Positions 1-9,237 of a stretch of 64,000 nucleotides of DNA are shown one piece after another. The notes below the pieces were generated by a model. It was not told the DNA's origin. It worked only from the letters and a program-made list of their open reading frames with translations, and did no database searches. Position numbers and translations under genes: made by a program. The stretch is from an uncultured Ignavibacteriota bacterium (lineage in GTDB: Bacteria; Bacteroidota; Ignavibacteria; UBA10030; UBA8401), in the NCBI GenBank assembly GCA_903884005.1, contig CAISDA010000072.1:159522-223521 (forward strand), in the 5' to 3' direction. The first letter of the stretch is position 1; the number at the start of each line of letters is the position of its first letter.

Positions 1-71
1 GGATCCGCCGAAAGCGAACCAATCACTGCCGTGCCGATAAATCCCGTTCCTCCGGTGATCAGATACTTCAT
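1..71 (-). CDS. NAD(P)-dependent sugar epimerase/dehydratase, N-terminal fragment
   Basis: Only the first 23 codons lie in the window; the gene runs off the left edge. The visible N-terminus begins MKYLITGGTGFIG, the Rossmann-fold TGGxGFxG dinucleotide-binding motif of extended short-chain dehydrogenases such as UDP-sugar epimerases and dTDP-glucose dehydratases. The start lies 4 nt after the stop of the upstream hybrid histidine kinase, so the two are probably co-transcribed. The substrate cannot be told from this fragment. Confidence 0.8.
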   Translation of the reverse strand, partial: MKYLITGGTGFIGTAVIGSLSAD

Positions 72-75
72 TGGC

Positions 76-2823
76 TTACTCCCGGATTGCTTCGATCGCA
101 GCGTGAATGAGTTCGAGCCGGTACGGTTTTGTCAGCACATCGTAAATTCCCATGCCGATCAATTTATCCTTTGTCGATTTATCGAGATAGCCGGATGAGA
201 CCAATACTCTCGCCGACGGATTGATCGTGCGAAGACAACGGAACAGCTCTTCGCCCCCCATCTCGGGCATGCCAAGATCGGTGATGACCACATCGATCGA
301 TGCGTAGCGTTCTTCATACAGATGGAGAGCCTCTTTCCCGTCGCTGGCGGAAAACACCGTGTAACCTTCGCTTTCAAGATATTCCTTCAGTAAATCGCGT
401 ATCAATTCTTCGTCATCGACGATTAGAACCGTTTGGTGGTTCCCTTTCTCGACGACCATGCCGGACGGAGCAGCCTGGAGCGCGCGGCTTGTGACAATGG
501 GAAGATACAGCGTGAAGATCGAGCCGTGCGACGGCATGCTTTCGACGTGGATATGTCCCTGATGGCTCTTCACAATGCCATGAACGATGGACAGGCCGAG
601 ACCGGTTCCCTTCCCCCGTTCTTTTGTGGAGAAGAAGGGGTCGAAAATTTTCGCCTTCACCGATGCATCGATCCCAATCCCTGTATCGGCGATGCTCACG
701 CCAACGTATGGACCGGGCTGGCACAACGGAAACTTTGCATGCACCGTTTCATACGGCGCCGGAAATTCGGTGATGACGAGTGAACCGCCGCTTGGCATGG
801 CGTCATTTGCATTCAATGCCAGATTGAGCAGCGCCTGATGCAGGTGGCCGGCATCTCCCATGATGATATCGGCATCGGCGGAGACGCGAGTTTCGATCGA
901 CACGGATTTGGGAAGAAAATGCCTCAGCAGTTCTTCCAGTTCCGTGATGACGCCCGAGAGCGAGATCTTCTTTAATTCAGCCTGGTCGGGACGTGAAAAA
1001 ATAAGCAGCTGGCGGGAAATCGATGCCCCTCGTTCCGACGCTTCGACGATCCTGTCGACATAATTTTTCAGCTTCGGATAGTCCACAGTGTGCAGACGCA
1101 GCAATTCGGCGGACCCCAGGATCATCGCCAGCAGATTGTTGAAGTCGTGCGCGATGCCGCCGGCGAGCGTTCCAATGCCCTCCAATTTCTGCGCTTGCAG
1201 CAACTGCTGCTCCATCGTCTTGCGGTCGGTAACATCCTCGACAAATCCTTCGTACTGTTGGATGCTGTTGTCCGGCGCCATGATCGCTTTGCAATGCACT
1301 AACACATGAATGACAGCGTTGTCGGCTCTCCGCAACGCGACGGTGGAACCGGTCCCCTGATGACGGCGAATCTCGCTCCATGGTGTTGTTTCTTGGCCGT
1401 TCACGTCAAGCCGGCGGAGAGCGTCGGACGCGATGAACTCAGCGGTCGTTGCATATCCCAGCATTGCGGCCATCGATGGGTTGGCACTGAGAAGCGCACC
1501 ATCGGGTGCAGTCTGAAAAATTCCCACCACGGCTTCGTTAAACAGTTTCGTATATTTTCCCTCCACCTCGCGCACAATAGCGACTTCACGCCTGACTTCG
1601 TCTTCAAGGAAACGCGACCACTGATAGAAGATCACGACAACAGCCACGATCAGACACAACAGCACGATCGCAAATACTCCCCCCATCACCATCTGTCTGC
1701 CGGTAGTGCCATTATACACGGCATAGACCTGCTCGTTGGACACCGGAAGTATGATCACGCCCCACGGTTGATTGCAAAAGCGAAGCGGATGGGCGACCAG
1801 CCATTGCGGGGAAGAATCCGGTGCCGAGGACACTATTTTGATGTACTGGGGGAAGGACAGCGAGGCAAGATGCTCTGCGACAGCCTTCAGCGAATCCTCT
1901 CCGGCAAGCGTCGGGAAGAGGCCGCGCAAATACTCTCGCGCCCGTTCACCGGCGTGCTGATTATCGGTGGCAACGATGATCATCCCATGCGTGTTGATCG
2001 CCGCCAGCGGAGTGGGAGTAAAAATTTGTGTATTGCGGAATGCCCGGCGGGCATAGGCATCAATATTTAAAAGCATGCCAACACCGCCAGCGAAATGGCG
2101 TCCGCCGCCAACGCGGTTTCGGGCGTAGACGGGCACGTACATGGCGAATGTCCGTTTCCCCTGCACCGATGTGAATATGCCGGTAAAAATCGTATCGTGC
2201 GTCGCCAGCAGCCGCCTGATATGCAATTGAGCAGAAATGTCGCTTCCCGCCGCCCCCGGTGTTTCTGGATAGGTATAGCGCAGAATGCCATGTTCGTCGG
2301 TGCGGGTAATCGAATAGGCCATGTTCTCCCAGAGCAGGAACGTGACACGAAACGCAAGACGCATGGAATCGGTTCTCACATCCTCCACGCACGGCTGTTG
2401 CGAAAGATCATTCAATGTATTTAAGGAGGTCTGGTTCAGCTCTTCCATGTTCGCGCTGACGCTTTCGGCGACCTTCCGCTGTTCGTTAAAATATGTATTT
2501 TCAATGTTCCGCTTGCCGGACTGGACCAGGTCGTAGATGACGTATCCGGTTGTCCCTATGACAATAACGGCAATAACGATGAGGAGGAGAATACGCCGCT
2601 GGACATTCAGTTTATAATAGACGAGAGTGGTAGTGTCCGCATCGTCTCTCGAACGGGCGGCAAAAAATGTGCCGACAACGATACATGCGATAAGCGCGGC
2701 GCCTGAGGCTGCGCCCGTGAGCATGGACGCAAGGAAACCGGCTGGCGCAAGCCATGTCTCATGCGCCATCGACTTCACGGATGGAAGGAAGAAATTCACG
2801 AACGCCAGGAATTGACCGCTCAT
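76..2823 (-). CDS. Membrane-bound hybrid sensor histidine kinase (Cache-PAS-HisKA-HATPase-REC)
   Basis: A 915-residue inner-membrane sensor kinase. Hydrophobic segments lie near residues 28-52, 78-99 and 377-399. The roughly 275-residue stretch between the second and third looks like an extracytoplasmic dCache-type ligand-binding domain. A PAS domain (about 424-535) follows, then a HisKA domain with phospho-acceptor His559 in the motif AHDFNN. The HATPase has its N-box around 672, DTGIGID, and GKGTGLGLS. A C-terminal receiver domain (about 798-912) has acidic residues DD803-804, phospho-acceptor Asp849 and Lys899. The receiver on the same chain suggests relay to a separate phosphotransfer protein or autoregulation. 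No DNA-binding partner is adjacent. A TTG-N20-TAAGTTT promoter lies 52 nt upstream. The signal is unknown. Confidence 0.93.
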   Translation of the reverse strand: MSGQFLAFVNFFLPSVKSMAHETWLAPAGFLASMLTGAASGAALIACIVVGTFFAARSRDDADTTTLVYYKLNVQRRILLLIVIAVIVIGTTGYVIYDLVQSGKRNIENTYFNEQRKVAESVSANMEELNQTSLNTLNDLSQQPCVEDVRTDSMRLAFRVTFLLWENMAYSITRTDEHGILRYTYPETPGAAGSDISAQLHIRRLLATHDTIFTGIFTSVQGKRTFAMYVPVYARNRVGGGRHFAGGVGMLLNIDAYARRAFRNTQIFTPTPLAAINTHGMIIVATDNQHAGERAREYLRGLFPTLAGEDSLKAVAEHLASLSFPQYIKIVSSAPDSSPQWLVAHPLRFCNQPWGVIILPVSNEQVYAVYNGTTGRQMVMGGVFAIVLLCLIVAVVVIFYQWSRFLEDEVRREVAIVREVEGKYTKLFNEAVVGIFQTAPDGALLSANPSMAAMLGYATTAEFIASDALRRLDVNGQETTPWSEIRRHQGTGSTVALRRADNAVIHVLVHCKAIMAPDNSIQQYEGFVEDVTDRKTMEQQLLQAQKLEGIGTLAGGIAHDFNNLLAMILGSAELLRLHTVDYPKLKNYVDRIVEASERGASISRQLLIFSRPDQAELKKISLSGVITELEELLRHFLPKSVSIETRVSADADIIMGDAGHLHQALLNLALNANDAMPSGGSLVITEFPAPYETVHAKFPLCQPGPYVGVSIADTGIGIDASVKAKIFDPFFSTKERGKGTGLGLSIVHGIVKSHQGHIHVESMPSHGSIFTLYLPIVTSRALQAAPSGMVVEKGNHQTVLIVDDEELIRDLLKEYLESEGYTVFSASDGKEALHLYEERYASIDVVITDLGMPEMGGEELFRCLRTINPSARVLVSSGYLDKSTKDKLIGMGIYDVLTKPYRLELIHAAIEAIRE

Positions 2824-2875
2824 ATATCAGGGCTCACAGCTCATGCACAGTGGAGGATTCGGTGTAGTCATTATT

Positions 2876-2905
2876 AAACTTAGAGAAGTATAGGTGAAAA
2901 AGCAA
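2876..2905 (-). promoter_or_regulatory. Bacteroidota-type promoter of the hybrid kinase gene
   Basis: On the minus strand TTG (2905-2903) is followed after exactly 20 nt by TAAGTTT (2882-2876), close to the Bacteroidota -7 consensus TAnnTTTG. The start codon is 52 nt downstream. The same 20-nt spacing recurs at ten other gene starts in this window. Confidence 0.6.
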
Positions 2906-2993
2906 TGATAAAACGCCGAAGGCGAACATTTAGCCCGATTTTCAGCTGCTGTTTCGACTGCGGCACGAGCCGGCGCGGATGGACGATTTTTCC

Positions 2994-3023
2994 TTGCATC
3001 TCTTTAAAAAGTTTTTTACAATA
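2994..3023 (+). promoter_or_regulatory. Probable promoter of the RND efflux operon
   Basis: TTG at 2994-2996, 20 nt, then TACAATA at 3017-3023, 91 nt before the start of the TolC-like gene. The -7 box is less typical than the others but the spacing is exact. The 291-nt divergent gap (2824-3114) holds this promoter and the oppositely oriented kinase promoter. No convincing gene is seen in it. Confidence 0.4.
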
Positions 3024-3114
3024 ACCCAGTATGCGGCCGCCAGCGCCATATACCTTTTCATACTCCCCTGCCTTTCGAGACTTCGAACCATTCCACACAA
3101 TGAAAGGGCGTTCG

Positions 3115-4470
3115 ATGAAACGACACCGATTCATTCTTCTGATCGTCTCGCTGTGTGTTGTGACTATTCCGATGGCATCCGCTCAACCCAGGATCATCGG
3201 CCTTGAAGACGCCGTACGCCTCTCGATGGACTTCAACCAGGAACTTGCCATGTCGCGTTTGGAAACAGAGAAGGCCCGCGCACGCGTGTCCGAGGCGTGG
3301 GGCTCGACGATGCCGTCCGTGAGTTTCGACGGGATGTACAGCCGCGCGATCAAGAAACCGGTCTTCTTCCTTCCCGATTTTTCCAATCTCTCGAGCGGCA
3401 ACATTATCCCTATCGAGATCGGCACCGACCATTCGATCACTTTAAATGTTACGGCGCAGCAGATCCTCTTCAACTCAGCGGTGTTCGTCGGAGTCGGCGC
3501 ATCGCAGCTGTATGCCGATGCGGCGCATGAATCGTACCGCGCAAAACGGCTGGAGACGATAGCGAAAGTGCGGAAGGCATTTTACGGAGCGCTGCTCGCC
3601 GACGAGGTCCGTGCGATGATGCTCGAGAATATGAACAATGCGGAGGAGAATCTTCACAATGTCGAGGTGCTCTCGAAGCAGGGCATCGTCTCTGACTATG
3701 ACCAGCTGCGCGCGCAGGTCGGAGTGGAAAACCTGCGCCCGGTCGTGATGCAGGCGGACAACAATGCGGCGCTCGCCGTCGAGGCGCTGCGTGCGGCGAT
3801 CGGCCTTGATGTGGACGCTCAGATCACGCTCAAGGGCAGACTCGCGTATGAACAGCTCGAGCAGGCGGTCGTAGACAACGCGGTCGGCGAGGCGATGCAG
3901 ACGAATCCGACACTCAGCGCGCTTCGCCTTGCTGTGGACGTCAATCAGGCGTTCGTCGATGTGCAGCGCTCCGGGTACTATCCCACGCTCGCCGCGTTCG
4001 GCAACTATCAATATCAGGCGGCGAAAAACAATCTCTCCATTTCGACAAACGATTTCATTAAAAGCTCCACGGTCGGTCTGAGCCTCAGCATGAATCTCTT
4101 TGCGGGTTTTCAAACAAATGCCCGCGTCGAACAGGCGCAGTTCGACAAGCAAAAATCAATCGAGCAGTTGGCGGCCTTTGAACTGGGGCTGCGCACCGGC
4201 GTTCATTCCATAGTACTGCAACTTCGCCAGGCGCAGAAACGCGTTGAAGCCCAGGGTAAAACAGTGGAACAGGCTGACCGCGGGTACAGGATCGCCTCTT
4301 CCCGATTCGTGAACGGGTCGGGCACGCAATTGGAGGTGAACGACGCGCAGCTGGCGCTTACACAGGCAAAGGTGAATCGCATGCAGGCCGTGTACGATTA
4401 TCTTGTCTCGTCGGCCGATCTGGAACAGGCGCTGGGCATCATTCCGCCGTATGTCACGGCACATGAATGA
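3115..4470 (+). CDS. TolC-family outer-membrane efflux channel
   Basis: A 451-residue outer-membrane factor of a tripartite exporter. It has an N-terminal signal peptide (basic start, hydrophobic core, then ASAQ around residue 20). The long alternating helical and strand regions are typical of TolC/OEP repeats, and each half contains a helical hairpin rich in Ala, Gln, Glu and Arg. An in-frame ATG lies 15 nt upstream, but ATG 3115 has AAAGGG about 6 nt before it and gives a clean signal peptide, so it was chosen. It is the first gene of an operon with the adaptor (67 nt later) and the RND pump. It should form the trans-periplasmic exit duct; the exported substrate is unknown. Confidence 0.92.
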   Translation: MKRHRFILLIVSLCVVTIPMASAQPRIIGLEDAVRLSMDFNQELAMSRLETEKARARVSEAWGSTMPSVSFDGMYSRAIKKPVFFLPDFSNLSSGNIIPIEIGTDHSITLNVTAQQILFNSAVFVGVGASQLYADAAHESYRAKRLETIAKVRKAFYGALLADEVRAMMLENMNNAEENLHNVEVLSKQGIVSDYDQLRAQVGVENLRPVVMQADNNAALAVEALRAAIGLDVDAQITLKGRLAYEQLEQAVVDNAVGEAMQTNPTLSALRLAVDVNQAFVDVQRSGYYPTLAAFGNYQYQAAKNNLSISTNDFIKSSTVGLSLSMNLFAGFQTNARVEQAQFDKQKSIEQLAAFELGLRTGVHSIVLQLRQAQKRVEAQGKTVEQADRGYRIASSRFVNGSGTQLEVNDAQLALTQAKVNRMQAVYDYLVSSADLEQALGIIPPYVTAHE

Positions 4471-4537
4471 ATGGCAACCCCGGCACGTACAGATCGGATT
4501 TCGATTTCCGTATCTCTCATTTCGAGTGAGGACACTC

Positions 4538-5590
4538 ATGACAAAGACTCTTAGTATCATCCTGGCGGCATCGATCGGCGCGGCAGCGGCGGTATCGTCG
4601 TGCAGCGGCGGCAAGGCAAAAGAGCACGCTGGTCCAACACAGACGGGTGCGGCAGTCAATGTGAAGATCGCGGTACTCCGTCCCTCTGTCTTTGAAGATG
4701 CGATCCTGCTGACCGGTATCGTCAAGGCGCTCGACGACGTGATGATCAGTCCCGAAGAAGGCGGCATCGTCCGTCAATGGACGGCGCACAAAGGAACATA
4801 CGTCCACAAAGGGGATGTGCTCGGCATCCTGAAAGACGACCTGCTGCATGCCGGCTTCGACGCCGCGCAGGCGCAATATAGCCTGGCGCAGCTCAATTAC
4901 GAGAAGCAGAAGAGCGTCTATGCCGAACAGGGCATCAGCGAGCTCCAGTTGAAATCGTCGGAGTATACCAGGGATGCGGCGCGGGCGAATGCCGCCTTGA
5001 TGAAGGCGAGAGTGGATCACGCCCGCATCGTGAGTCCCATCGACGGCATCTTTGATAATTATTTTGCCGATGAGGGCGAGATGGCGCCGCCGGGTGTTCC
5101 GATCGCGCACGTGGTGAATGTTGCCGCAGTGAAGATCGCGCTCGATGTTCCCGAACGGCACGCCGACGACGTGCGGCTCGGCACGCAGGCCTTCATCACT
5201 CCCGATGTGTATCCCGACGACACGCTGCGCGGGAGCGTGTCGTTCATCGGAGCAGGGATATCGCAAAGCAACAGAACACTGCTTGTCGAGATCACGCTGC
5301 CGAACCCGGGAAGGAAATTAAAGCCGGAGATGATTGCGCGCGTGCGCATGATCCGCATGGTGAAGAAGCAGGCGTTGGTCATCGACGGCAGCCTGCTCCA
5401 ACAGGTCGACAGGAATAAGACTGTTGTCTTTGTGGAGCGCGGAGGCACCGCCGAAGAACGCACAGTCCGGATCGGCGGCCGTCAGGGAGCCCTCGTTGAG
5501 ATCCTGAGCGGACTGGCTGCGGGCGACAGCATCGTAACGGTCGGGTACATAAAGCTGGTGAACGGACAGCAGGTGATCGTGACACAATAG
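4538..5590 (+). CDS. RND efflux periplasmic adaptor (membrane fusion lipoprotein)
   Basis: A 350-residue periplasmic adaptor of the HlyD/AcrA type. The N-terminus is a signal sequence ending ...VSSCSGG, so it is probably lipidated at that Cys, although the lipobox is not canonical. A lipoyl/barrel-sandwich half appears around residues 60-95 (GGIVRQW...GTYVHKGDVLGIL), followed by a helical hairpin and the second half (ARIVSPIDGIF). The beta-barrel and membrane-proximal domains end in GLAAGDSIVTVGYIKLVNGQ, typical of the family. The start at 4538 gives the signal peptide; upstream in-frame codons overlap the TolC gene. It links the outer-membrane channel to the RND permease encoded next. Confidence 0.93.
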   Translation: MTKTLSIILAASIGAAAAVSSCSGGKAKEHAGPTQTGAAVNVKIAVLRPSVFEDAILLTGIVKALDDVMISPEEGGIVRQWTAHKGTYVHKGDVLGILKDDLLHAGFDAAQAQYSLAQLNYEKQKSVYAEQGISELQLKSSEYTRDAARANAALMKARVDHARIVSPIDGIFDNYFADEGEMAPPGVPIAHVVNVAAVKIALDVPERHADDVRLGTQAFITPDVYPDDTLRGSVSFIGAGISQSNRTLLVEITLPNPGRKLKPEMIARVRMIRMVKKQALVIDGSLLQQVDRNKTVVFVERGGTAEERTVRIGGRQGALVEILSGLAAGDSIVTVGYIKLVNGQQVIVTQ

Positions 5591-5688
5591 CGGAATGAGT
5601 GCCGGCAGACATTATAGAGCGCAGTCTGTCCGCCAACGGCGCACTTTTTTCTCGGAGTAACCCGCTGCCGTTGCAGTGGTGCGATGTA

Positions 5689-5726
5689 GGGCGAGATGGT
5701 ATCTCGCCCGCACCGCGAAGCGGTGC
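5689..5726. repeat. Tandem short hairpins (modular intergenic repeat, copy A)
   Basis: Two perfect hairpins sit back to back in the 218-nt gap between the adaptor and the RND pump. The first (5689-5709) has 9-bp arms GGGCGAGAT/ATCTCGCCC and a GGT loop. The second (5710-5726) has 7-bp arms GCACCGC/GCGGTGC and a GAA loop. The first hairpin recurs, with one arm mismatch, at 17573-17593, and a degenerate pair lies at 63218-63254. There is no coding capacity and no U-tract, so it is unlikely to be a terminator. Confidence 0.75.
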
Positions 5727-5808
5727 ACGTTTCTGTTCGTGACGAAGGAGGCGTCATGCATTACACCTCCATTGACAATGGACATTCTAAGAAAGCAGGT
5801 GACCCGCC

Positions 5809-8800
5809 ATGCGCATCTGGAATAAGGCCGTAGACAACAAAGTGGCAGTCTATATTTTGATGCTCCTGATCGTGCTGGTCGGCTGGCGCTCGTACACGAG
5901 CCTTCCGCGCGAGGCCGCACCCGACATCAGCATACCGCTGGTGTTCATCTCCGTACCGTATATCGGCGCCTCGCCGTCCGATATCGAAGGGCTGGTGACG
6001 CAGGTGCTCGAAAAGGAACTGAAATCGCTGAAAGACATCAAACACATCACGTCCGTGTCGAAGGAAGGGCTCTCGTCGGTCCAGGTCGAATTCACCACGA
6101 ACGTGCCTGTGGAAGAAGCGCTCCGCCGCGTGCGGGACAAGGTCAATTCGACACGCTCGAAATTGCCGGCCGATATACTGGAACCGATTGTCTCCGAATT
6201 GAACCTGAGCGAATTCCCGATCATGTACGTCAATATCGGCGGGGACATCGGACTGGCCCGTCTGAAAAAGATTGCCCAGGATATGCAGGACAAGATCGAG
6301 GCCATTCCCGGCGTGCTCCGCGCCGATCTCAACGGCGGTATCGAGCCCGAAGTGCAGGTGAACGCCGACGTCTACCGCTTGAAAGCCTATCAATTGAGCT
6401 TCGACGATCTGGTCAATGCGATACGTTCTGAAAACCTCTCTATCCCCGGCGGGGCGATCGACGACAAGCATAACACATTCTCCGTTCGCATCCCGGGCGA
6501 ATTCACGGACGTGAAACGGATCGAGGATATCGTCGTCAAGATCCGCGGCGGCAGGTCGATGTACGTGCGTGATGTGGCGAAGGTGGAGTATTCGTATGAG
6601 GACCGCCAGACCTACGCTCGGCTCAACGGCAACGAAGTTGTCTCGCTGGCCGTGCGCAAGCGCGCCGCCGAAAATCTCATCCGCATCGCCGACGAAACGA
6701 AACTGATCGTGGACGAAGCGCGCGCATCGCTGCCGCGCGGCATCTCGGTCGACATTTCAAACGACGAGTCGACGTTCATCAGGCGCTCGGTGAAGGAACT
6801 TGAGAACAGCATCATGACCGGCATGTTCCTTGTCGTGTGCGTGCTCTTCATGTTCTTCGGACTGAAAAATTCGCTCCTCATCAGCACCGCCATTCCCCTC
6901 TCCATGTTCATCGGATTCATCGTGCTCGCCGCGGCGAACATTACGCTGAATTTTGTCGTGCTGTTCTCGCTGGTGCTCGCGCTCGGCATTCTGGTGGACG
7001 ATGCGATCGTGGTCATTGAGAACATCTATCGGCACCAGCAGGAGTACAACAAAACGCCCGCCCAGGCGGCGAAAGACGCCGCAACGGAAGTCGCCCTGCC
7101 GGTCGCCACGTCCACGTTCACAACGCTCTCCGGATTCATCCCCCTCCTGTTCTGGCCGGGCGTGGTCGGCGATTTTATGCGGTTCCTTCCGCTGACGCTC
7201 ATCATCACGCTGTCGGCATCGCTGTTCGTCGCCTTCATCATCAGTCCCGTGCAGGGAGCGCAATGGATCGATTACAAAAAGGAGATCAGGAAGGCGAAGG
7301 AGAACCGCGAGCATCCGACATGGGGGAAAAAATACAATCCCTTCACGATCACCTATCACGAGGTTGACGAAAAATTTTTCCCGTGGATGCAGACGGAGTA
7401 CGTGAACACGCTCCGGTGGACATTGGCCCACAAAGGCGTGACGGTCTCGGCGTCCATCGGGTTCCTCGTCGTTGTCGTCATGCTCTTCGGCGCCTTCAAC
7501 AAGGGCGTGGAGTTCTTTCCCAAAACGGAACCGAATCAGGTCACGGTGAATATTGACACCCCCGTCGGCGCGTCTCTGGAAGTGACGAACATGCTCACCA
7601 AGACGATGGAAGACAGGCTGCGCCGCGTCTCGGGCAATGACGACATCGAATTCATCGTGGGAAACATCGGCACGTCGACCGATTTTTTCGATTACGGCGG
7701 CGCGGGCGTGCCCAACAAATCGATCGTCGCGGTGAATTTCTTCGAAAAAAAATTGCGGCATCAGAACACATTCCTCACGATGGAAAAGATCAGGGAGCAG
7801 ACAACCGATATCGCCGGTGCGGAGATCCGCGTGGCCAAGGAAGAGATGGGACCGCCAGTCGGGGCGCCGGTGAGCATCGACATCAGCGGAGACGACTATG
7901 CGCAGATCGCAGTGCTCAGCAAACAGATCAAGGAAAAGATCAGGAACATTCCGAACCTGGTAGACATGAAAGATAATTACAACACCGGCAAGCCCGAGAT
8001 AGACGTAGTGGTCGACCGCGAGAAGGCCGGCATGCACTGGACGAGCACGGGGCAGATCGCATCGACGGTGCGCGCGGCGATCAGCGGCATCGAGGCGTCG
8101 AAGTACCGCGTCGGCAAGGATGAGTACAAGATCCGTGTGCGATTGCAGGAGGACCAGCGCCAATCGGCATCCGATCTGGAGAATGTGAACATCTCGTTCA
8201 TGAACATGCAGGGGCAGGTATTGTCCATACCGCTCTCTTCCGTCGCCGACATCACACGGACGACAGGCGTGAGTGAGATCCGCAGGAAGGATCAGAAGCG
8301 GGTCATCACGGTCACCGCCGATGTGCAGGGGCGGCTCTCGGCCGACGTACTGAACGACGTCAAAAAAACATTGGCGGGGTTCGACATGCCGCAGGGCTGC
8401 AGCATCAAATTTTCGGGCGAAGACGAGGAGCAGAACAAGGCGGCTGAGTTTTTGACGAATGCGTTCATCGGCACGCTGCTGCTCGTGTTCCTCATCCTCG
8501 TCTCCGAATTCAATTCTGTGAAAGTGCCCTTCGTGATCATGCTCTCGGTGCTGCTCTCGCTCATCGGCGTGTTCATCGGGCTTCTGATCACGGGGCGTCC
8601 GTTCAGCATCATCATGACCGGCGTGGGCGTCATTGCGCTGGCCGGCATCGTGGTGCGCAATGCGATCGTGCTGCTGGATTTCGCCAAGCGCCGTAGGGAC
8701 GAAGGAATGCCGATGGACGAAGCGCTCCTCCAGGCGGGAAGGGTCCGTCTGCGGCCGGTGATGCTGACTGCCGCGGCGACAGTGCTCGGCATCATCCCGC

Positions 8801-9036
8801 TCGCCACAGGCATCGATTTCGACTGGCCCGAACTGCACTTCATCATCGGCGCCGAAAGCGCCGGCATGTGGGCTCCCATGGGCATCGCGATCATCTTCGG
8901 CCTGACGATCTCCACATTCCTGACACTCGTCGTCGTCCCGACATTTTATTCGCTCCTTGAAGAGTGGACGGAACGGCTCGGCGCGTTTATGCGGCGGCTC
9001 TTCGCACGGGAAAGCGCCGCCAGCGCAGACGTGTAG
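5809..9036 (+). CDS. RND-family efflux permease (AcrB/HAE-like)
   Basis: A 1075-residue inner-membrane proton-driven pump. It has the classic RND layout: TM1 at about residues 11-30, a large periplasmic loop, TM2-6, a second periplasmic loop and TM8-12. The proton-relay pair Asp397-Asp398 lies in LGILVDDAIVVIEN, equivalent to AcrB D407/D408. The length matches hydrophobe/amphiphile or drug exporters rather than heavy-metal-only pumps. The start is preceded by AGGTGA about 6 nt upstream. Transcription probably continues from the adaptor through the 218-nt gap despite the repeat hairpins there. The specific substrate is not inferable. Confidence 0.95.
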   Translation: MRIWNKAVDNKVAVYILMLLIVLVGWRSYTSLPREAAPDISIPLVFISVPYIGASPSDIEGLVTQVLEKELKSLKDIKHITSVSKEGLSSVQVEFTTNVPVEEALRRVRDKVNSTRSKLPADILEPIVSELNLSEFPIMYVNIGGDIGLARLKKIAQDMQDKIEAIPGVLRADLNGGIEPEVQVNADVYRLKAYQLSFDDLVNAIRSENLSIPGGAIDDKHNTFSVRIPGEFTDVKRIEDIVVKIRGGRSMYVRDVAKVEYSYEDRQTYARLNGNEVVSLAVRKRAAENLIRIADETKLIVDEARASLPRGISVDISNDESTFIRRSVKELENSIMTGMFLVVCVLFMFFGLKNSLLISTAIPLSMFIGFIVLAAANITLNFVVLFSLVLALGILVDDAIVVIENIYRHQQEYNKTPAQAAKDAATEVALPVATSTFTTLSGFIPLLFWPGVVGDFMRFLPLTLIITLSASLFVAFIISPVQGAQWIDYKKEIRKAKENREHPTWGKKYNPFTITYHEVDEKFFPWMQTEYVNTLRWTLAHKGVTVSASIGFLVVVVMLFGAFNKGVEFFPKTEPNQVTVNIDTPVGASLEVTNMLTKTMEDRLRRVSGNDDIEFIVGNIGTSTDFFDYGGAGVPNKSIVAVNFFEKKLRHQNTFLTMEKIREQTTDIAGAEIRVAKEEMGPPVGAPVSIDISGDDYAQIAVLSKQIKEKIRNIPNLVDMKDNYNTGKPEIDVVVDREKAGMHWTSTGQIASTVRAAISGIEASKYRVGKDEYKIRVRLQEDQRQSASDLENVNISFMNMQGQVLSIPLSSVADITRTTGVSEIRRKDQKRVITVTADVQGRLSADVLNDVKKTLAGFDMPQGCSIKFSGEDEEQNKAAEFLTNAFIGTLLLVFLILVSEFNSVKVPFVIMLSVLLSLIGVFIGLLITGRPFSIIMTGVGVIALAGIVVRNAIVLLDFAKRRRDEGMPMDEALLQAGRVRLRPVMLTAAATVLGIIPLATGIDFDWPELHFIIGAESAGMWAPMGIAIIFGLTISTFLTLVVVPTFYSLLEEWTERLGAFMRRLFARESAASADV

Positions 9037-9053
9037 GACGCGTTGTTATCCCG

Positions 9054-9119
9054 CCCTGGACGAGCTAACAGCTCGTCCTACACGCACCACATATGCCGCC
9101 GAATATTTTCTCATAGCAG
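9054..9119. repeat. Modular intergenic hairpin repeat, copy B
   Basis: About 66 nt, nearly identical to 17591-17654. It starts CCCT, then a hairpin with 9-bp arms GGACGAGCT/AGCTCGTCC round an AAC loop (9058-9078). A conserved non-palindromic tail follows, containing CACGCACCACATATGCCGCC and ending ATAGCAG. The two copies differ at only a few positions. It sits between the RND pump and ettA. Confidence 0.85.
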
Positions 9120-9160
9120 GGCGTGAAGTCATCACGCTGGCGACAATACCCGTTTCATTT

Positions 9161-9190
9161 TTGTTCCCCACACTAAATTTTCGTATTTTA
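9161..9190 (+). promoter_or_regulatory. Promoter of ettA
   Basis: TTG (9161-9163), 20-nt spacer, TATTTTA (9184-9190), 47 nt before the GTG start. The last 13 nt (TTTTCGTATTTTA) are identical to the tig promoter at 29118-29130, and the spacing is the same. Confidence 0.6.
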
Positions 9191-9237
9191 ATGGCATACG
9201 AATTTTGCGATCACTTTTTTTTTGGACGAGGACACGC

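Noticed and set aside
6757-8838. A very long open frame antisense to the RND pump
   Set aside because: It exists because the codon bias of the pump excludes stops in the opposite frame. It is His/Asp/Arg-rich without domains, and the pump is certain. The same applies to long frames opposite gcvP (36557-38011), the protease-barrel gene (54952-56370) and hisD (15512-16789), and to the shifted frame within priA (23415-24911).
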